From positions 5,225,501 to 5,289,500 of the forward strand of contig NC_084892.1 in the NCBI RefSeq assembly GCF_958979055.1: a DNA stretch of 64,000 nucleotides, read 5' to 3'. Below, one piece after another: positions 59,506-64,000 of this stretch (position 1 is the first letter of the stretch; the number at the start of each line of letters is the position of its first letter). The notes under the pieces were generated by a model. That model did not search any database, was not told the origin of the DNA, and saw only the letters and a program-made list of their open reading frames with translations. The DNA comes from Alnus glutinosa. Lineage: Eukaryota > Streptophyta > Magnoliopsida > Fagales > Betulaceae. The position numbers were made by a program, and so were the translations under genes.

Positions 59506-61372
59506 TCAAGGTAGGATAGGAAGGTCCACCTCATCGAAGGAAAAGAAACTGACCTGACCATACTAAGGAATGCCTCCACATTGCCTCTCAAGAACTTCAA
59601 CATCTGCTATGGATGGTACATCACCCCTACAAGAGAAGGCAAGTCACTATAAATTTAAAAGCTTTTTGACCTGATATGCAGATGAACTAATAAATCATAC
59701 ATCTTTTCCGAAACAACTGGAAGAAAAAGTTCTGATGGATTAATGAAAGATGATAACAGATTTACTGATCTTCTTCAAGGGAAAGATTACTATTATTCTG
59801 AGGATTAAGATGCTACACTTTTTAAAGATGATAAATATATCCTTCCTTCTCAGGATGCCAATTTCCAAAAGACACATTATGGAAAAACGTTAGGCTTATG
59901 TTATACTCCAAAAACTGCATACGGTACATAATGGATGCATTTCTCTTAATAGATTGTTTTGCAAGAGCACAAAGTATCTAAATGATTTCTAAGGCCCAAG
60001 TCAAGAGGGCTTTTAATGGAAGAGGAAAAGACGGTTAAAGCATCATATTTGGCCAGCAGGCAGCAGCTGCCTATGCCTTTCCTTGGTAGTGCTTCACATT
60101 CAATTGCTGTAATAGAATTGAAAGCAATCCAGAAATTGTTCCAAGTAATAAACCCCTATGCAGAACCCTAAGATACCAACAAAACCAAGGAAGAGAACCA
60201 AGTAGCTCAAGATTTTTCGTAAATGCTCGCATCTGCCAAATGGAGCTTTATACCAATAAATTTTTCCAGTCAAAACCTAAGGAGCAATGGAATAAATCTT
60301 CTTTCTTGCTTAATAGGGTGAAAGTTGCAGCATTGTCCTGCACCTGCAATTTTCGTGCTGGAATTGGTTCTGGACAGAAACAGGTATGATGCGCATATCT
60401 CACTTTATAAAAGCAGAAAATGCCTTCTCCCCAAATGACTAAGAAGATTGCCCAAAAAATAGTGAAAAACATGAGTAAGAATGGCTTGCTAACTGTAGGC
60501 TTGTTATACTGCATCCAAGAATTTATCAATATTTACTTCCATAGAAACCAATAGAGCAAGCAGCTATTGTTTCGTGCTTTGTCAAAATGCAAGCTAACAT
60601 GTTTCTAAAGTGAAAAACGAAGTATAGCATTCCTTTTTCTATTGATACAATACGAAATTACACCTACTCCAAAGCCACCCTATCTACCACCAAGAAATGT
60701 GTGTGTACTCTAAGAAAAGCATATAATATAAAAATCTAGATGCATATGGTGAAAAGCATGAGTTTCTTTCCCAGTAAATTCCTCTAGTTGAAAACCTAGA
60801 AGCTACTGCATACGCTTGCTGCATGTGTATGTTTTCGGCCAAAGATAATTCGAAAAAGAAAGAGCTTCATTGCATCAAAAGGTTTAACCAAAGCACATAT
60901 CTTAGGAAATCTCATAAATAGCAATTTGCAATCAACCGCCAAAAAGAGAAAAGGTTTCTCAAATTCTTAGGATTTGCCAAATATGATTACCTAGTTAAGC
61001 AAAGAACAAAGCTTGGCTTGCCAGGAGAAGACTTTCTAAAGTTGCTGTTTGGGAGAAAGACATCAAAAACTGGCCTCACTTCTCTAATATGCATATCATT
61101 AAATGGTCCAATGATGGACCTATCATCATTTGATTCTGCATCGACTACTTCACTGCTTTGTGAAGAGCCTTGAAGAGAAACAGATTGAGAATTACTCTTA
61201 GCACCCTTCATAGACCAAGAGATACCGTGCTGCCCGACAATGTAACCAAGGGATTTCAGGGCCTATAAACCTCAAATAGCTTCCAAGAGCCTCCACTAAC
61301 TTTGGAGTATATATCTTTTAATGAAAGACTTGAATCATTGTCATCCAAGAGAAGCAGTGCCCCTATTTCCAT
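59506..61372 (-). pseudogene. SEN54: tRNA-splicing endonuclease SEN54-like pseudogene
   Basis: The piece 61372-60991 encodes MEIGALLLLDDNDSSLSLKD, then LKSLGYIVGQHGISWSMKGA and EVRPVFDVFLPNSNFRKSSP. After a 1.36-kb intron (GT at 60990, AG before 59626), the last exon 59626-59506 encodes RGDVPSIADVEVLERQCGGIP and QVSFFSFDEVDLPILP. These are the middle and C-terminal blocks of plant SEN54, a structural subunit of the nuclear tRNA-splicing endonuclease. One base is missing in the GGCCC after EVYR, the last exon has lost about 15-20 bases (the LKFCHVEH part) and meets a stop, and no 5' exons are recognisable before PPR copy 3 begins at about 61858. A broken gene, not a functional enzyme. Confidence 0.75.
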
Positions 61373-61857
61373 CAAAAACGTATTAAAACAAGAAGTTACA
61401 CTTCAAAAATGGCTCCATCTAAACATAGAATGAAAAAAGGACATAATACATAGAATGAATGACAGTTACTTAACTCATACTACCTTGAATACATTTACTT
61501 ATAAATTTGCAAGTGGTGCTAAACTATAAGTAAGTCCCTGGACAAGATTGAAGTTTTAGCGACTATATTCAAAAATATTGTTTGAGGTCATTCCCCAACC
61601 CTTTTTTCTGTCCTTCAACTTTATGCAAGGCAATCACCAAGTCTCTCGCCAAGCCAAAGCATGAAATTCAAACTATTTTTCTCGTAAAATTTTCAATGAG
61701 AGTATTTTTTGTGAGAACCATAATGCCAGCTCAGCTTTACACTACAGAATGTTCAATTAGGTAGAAGTGTCCAAAAACCTAAGTGTCCCTCAAAGAATGA
61801 TACAAGATAAATAAGAGGCAATACAAGATTTTCTCAGAAAATATCCAAGTTCGATTT
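61373..61857. other. Interval between SEN54 relic and PPR copy 3
   Basis: No recognised coding sequence. SEN54 exons for the N-terminal third would be expected here if the gene were complete. Confidence 0.4.
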
Positions 61858-62126
61858 ATGCCGATTTCACACCTAACCTCGGCCAAACGTAGAAAAAATG
61901 GAATTTTGCTCAACAAATCGTCCCATTCTAACCGACAACATTTTGAGGTATTTTGCTAATTTTTATTTTTTAGAGGACTTCTTAAAAGTTTCTTTTGTAC
62001 TATATATATATATATATATATATGAGTTGTATATTATCTTTATGGGTTGAATCTTTGTTTTGTTTTGGTTTCTTGGTTTTTCTTAAGGTTCTTGCTGCTA
62101 TTGATTAACTCTCAAACCTTGAACAG
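61858..62126 (+). promoter_or_regulatory. PPR copy 3 leader: partial UTR exon and intron
   Basis: Homology to copy 1 begins at about 61858 (GCCGATTTCACACCTAACC). It includes the end of the UTR exon (to 61947) and an intron (61948-62126, GT...TTGAACAG) with a (TA)n of only about 20 bases. Sequence upstream of this point is unrelated to copy 1, so the original promoter is absent. Confidence 0.65.
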
Positions 62127-62203
62127 TTCGTCAGACTGTCGCTTTGTCGTTCGCGGATAGATTCTCTTATGGGTCGCTCGTGGATCAACGTGCTAAAGTA
62201 CCA

Positions 62204-64000
62204 ATGATCAAGCCGACGGGCCTGAGGACTCTCATAACAAGGACCATCCATGACAACATATCTGGAGATGCTCTTCATATTTCTCGGCCTTTGGGAACAC
62301 AGGTTGTAAAACAAAAGCATTCCTCGATGCCCAAAATCTCCAACTCTTCAACTCTTGCAGTCTTCTCCCCAGAAGCATATCAAAGGTTTCTTCTTCTCCG
62401 CCGAAAATCAAAACCCATTTCATCCTCCTCCTCCACATCATCATATCCTGTCCCAACCCAGGAGCAGATTGCCCATTTGATACTAAACCAGAAATCGGCC
62501 TCCCAAGCCCTCGAAACCTTCAGACGGGCTTCCAAACTCCCACACTTCAGCCACTCGCAGTCCACCTACCGTGCTTTAATCTGCAATCTATGTGCTTTCC
62601 GTTGCTTTGATACTGTAAAGGATCTGCTCGACGAAATGCCCAACTCAATCGGGTCAGCCCCAGATGACGACATTTTCGTAACGATCATCCGTGGTCTCGG
62701 GCGGGCACGTATGGTTAAGCAAGTGATCAAAGTGGTTGACTTGGTTTCTCAGTTTGAAAAGAAACCGTCTTTGAAGATTTTCAATTCAATACTAAATGTT
62801 CTTGTCATGGACGATATTGATTTGGCTAGATGGTTTTATAGGAAGAGAATGATGGGAAGTGGTGTTGAAGGCGATGATTACACTTTTGGGATCCTAATGA
62901 AAGGGCTTTGCTTGACTGATAGGATTGGTGATGGCTTTAAGCTATTGCAAGCGATGAAGTCAAGGGAAATTACACCAAATACCGTAATTTATAACACATT
63001 ACTTCAAGCACTTTGCAGGAATGGGAAAACTGGGAGAGCAAGGAGCTTGATGAATGAAATGAAGGAGCCCAATGATGTGACTTTTAATGTCTTAATATCT
63101 GCTTACTCTAAAGAAGAGAATTTGGTTCAAGCTCTGGTTCTGTTGGAGAAGTGCTTCAGTTTGGGGTATGTGCCCGATGTTGTTTCAGTAACTAAGGTTC
63201 TGGAACTTCTCTGCAATGTTGGTCGTGTAACTGAGGCTGTTGAGATTTTGGAGAGATTGGAGAGTAAGGGAGGTGTGATTGACATTGTGGCTTATAATAC
63301 TTTGATAAAGGGTTTTTGTAGATTAGGGAAAATGAAAGTGGGGTATTCCTTTCTGATGGAGATGGAGAGGAAGGGCTGCCTTCCAAATGTAGACACCTAC
63401 AACATTTTGATCTCTGGATTTTGTGAGTATAGGATGTTGGATTTGGCTCTTTATCTGTATAAAGAGATGGAAACAGATGGGATTAACTGGAGTTTTGTAA
63501 CATACGATACACTAATTAAAGCTTTGTGTTCAAGAGGCAGGATGGAAGATAGGTTTAAGATTTTGGAATTAATGGAGGAGAATAAGGTGGGATCTGGGAT
63601 TCGTATTAGTCCTTATAACAGTGTGCTATATGGTCTGTATAAGAAAAATCAGTTGGATGAAGCACTCGCATTTCTGACCATGATGGGGAAGTTATTTCCT
63701 AGAGCTGTTGATAGGAGCTTGAGCATTTTAAATTTCGGTGCGAAGGGAGCTATTGAGGATGCAAAGAAGGTTTTTGATCAAATGCTTGGAGAAGGGGGAG
63801 CTCCAAGTGTTGTTGTTTATGATCGTTTAATCCATGGATTTTGCCAACAAGGATGTGTGCGTGAAGCGTTTGAACTGGTGAATGAGATGGTTCATCTTGA
63901 TTATTTTCCAGTTGCACCAACATTCAATGTCCTGATCAGTGGGTTTTGCAAGCAGGGAAAAGTTAGCAGTGCTTTGAAGCTCATGGATGACATGGTTGGG
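62204..64000 (+). CDS. P-class pentatricopeptide repeat protein, copy 3 (partial)
   Basis: Open from the ATG at 62204 to the window end (599 codons, last about 75 missing), with no stops. It shares copy 2 variants at the ends (PLGTQ, FRCFD, HGFCQQG, HLDYF) but has many private changes in the middle, several at conserved positions (FRRASK for FRWASK, SREIT for SRGIT, RGRMEDR for GGRMEDG, NFGAKG for NFCAEG). The excess of non-conservative changes hints at weaker selection. It lies next to the truncated SEN54 relic. Confidence 0.85.
   Translation, partial: MIKPTGLRTLITRTIHDNISGDALHISRPLGTQVVKQKHSSMPKISNSSTLAVFSPEAYQRFLLLRRKSKPISSSSSTSSYPVPTQEQIAHLILNQKSASQALETFRRASKLPHFSHSQSTYRALICNLCAFRCFDTVKDLLDEMPNSIGSAPDDDIFVTIIRGLGRARMVKQVIKVVDLVSQFEKKPSLKIFNSILNVLVMDDIDLARWFYRKRMMGSGVEGDDYTFGILMKGLCLTDRIGDGFKLLQAMKSREITPNTVIYNTLLQALCRNGKTGRARSLMNEMKEPNDVTFNVLISAYSKEENLVQALVLLEKCFSLGYVPDVVSVTKVLELLCNVGRVTEAVEILERLESKGGVIDIVAYNTLIKGFCRLGKMKVGYSFLMEMERKGCLPNVDTYNILISGFCEYRMLDLALYLYKEMETDGINWSFVTYDTLIKALCSRGRMEDRFKILELMEENKVGSGIRISPYNSVLYGLYKKNQLDEALAFLTMMGKLFPRAVDRSLSILNFGAKGAIEDAKKVFDQMLGEGGAPSVVVYDRLIHGFCQQGCVREAFELVNEMVHLDYFPVAPTFNVLISGFCKQGKVSSALKLMDDMVG

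Noticed and set aside
60248-60529. Minus-strand frame of 93 codons in the SEN54 intron
   Set aside because: No match to SEN54 blocks; the next exon joins cleanly at 59626, so this is intron.

Overview
The window is nuclear DNA from a dicot plant, probably woody. It is AT-rich, with intron-containing genes, plant-type Pol II U2 snRNA promoters, plant LINE tails, hAT and Mutator MITEs, and long (TA)n tracts. No species is claimed. No bacterial or organellar genes, CRISPR arrays, tRNAs or rRNAs were found.

Layout. 0-13.8 kb is repeat-rich: three U2 snRNA genes (5.08, 7.77 and 10.72 kb) lie on related duplicated units, interrupted by hAT-type elements, including one hAT inside another, and by MITEs. 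14.1-17.3 kb holds PPR copy 1, a P-class pentatricopeptide repeat gene resembling Arabidopsis At2g17525, with a 5'-UTR intron. 18.0-20.8 kb (minus strand) is an intact three-exon MAM33/p32 mitochondrial glycoprotein gene. A fourth U2 gene (20.97 kb) sits in its 5' flank. 22.4-38.7 kb is a 15-exon NUP93 (Nic96) nucleoporin gene, head-to-head with MAM33. Its first intron carries PPR copy 2 (23.9-25.9 kb) and a short LINE. 40.4-43.8 kb is a non-autonomous LTR element with three LTRs and two internal regions (LTR-int-LTR-int-LTR), flanked by one perfect 5-bp target duplication. 46.8-49.0 kb has two more hAT-type elements with perfect 8-bp duplications. 52.0-53.8 kb is a two-exon UDP-glycosyltransferase of the zeatin O-glucosyltransferase type. 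54-59 kb is MITE-rich and gene-free. 59.5-61.4 kb (minus) is a decayed tRNA-splicing endonuclease SEN54-like gene. 61.9-64.0 kb is PPR copy 3, running off the window.

The main story is recent local duplication. A block of about 3 kb with the PPR gene exists three times. Copy 2 is bounded by a duplicated piece (about 0.2 kb) of the NUP93 intron, and copies 1 and 2 look identical over about 1.2 kb of their middle while their ends group copies 2 and 3, which suggests gene conversion. The U2 units spread in a similar way, one being bounded by a partial repeat of MAM33 exon 1. NUP93 shows two reading-frame breaks and SEN54 is clearly broken, so the locus may be a duplicated region losing genes. 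Intact-looking host genes are PPR copies 1 and 2 (and 3 as far as visible), MAM33, the glycosyltransferase and the four U2 genes.
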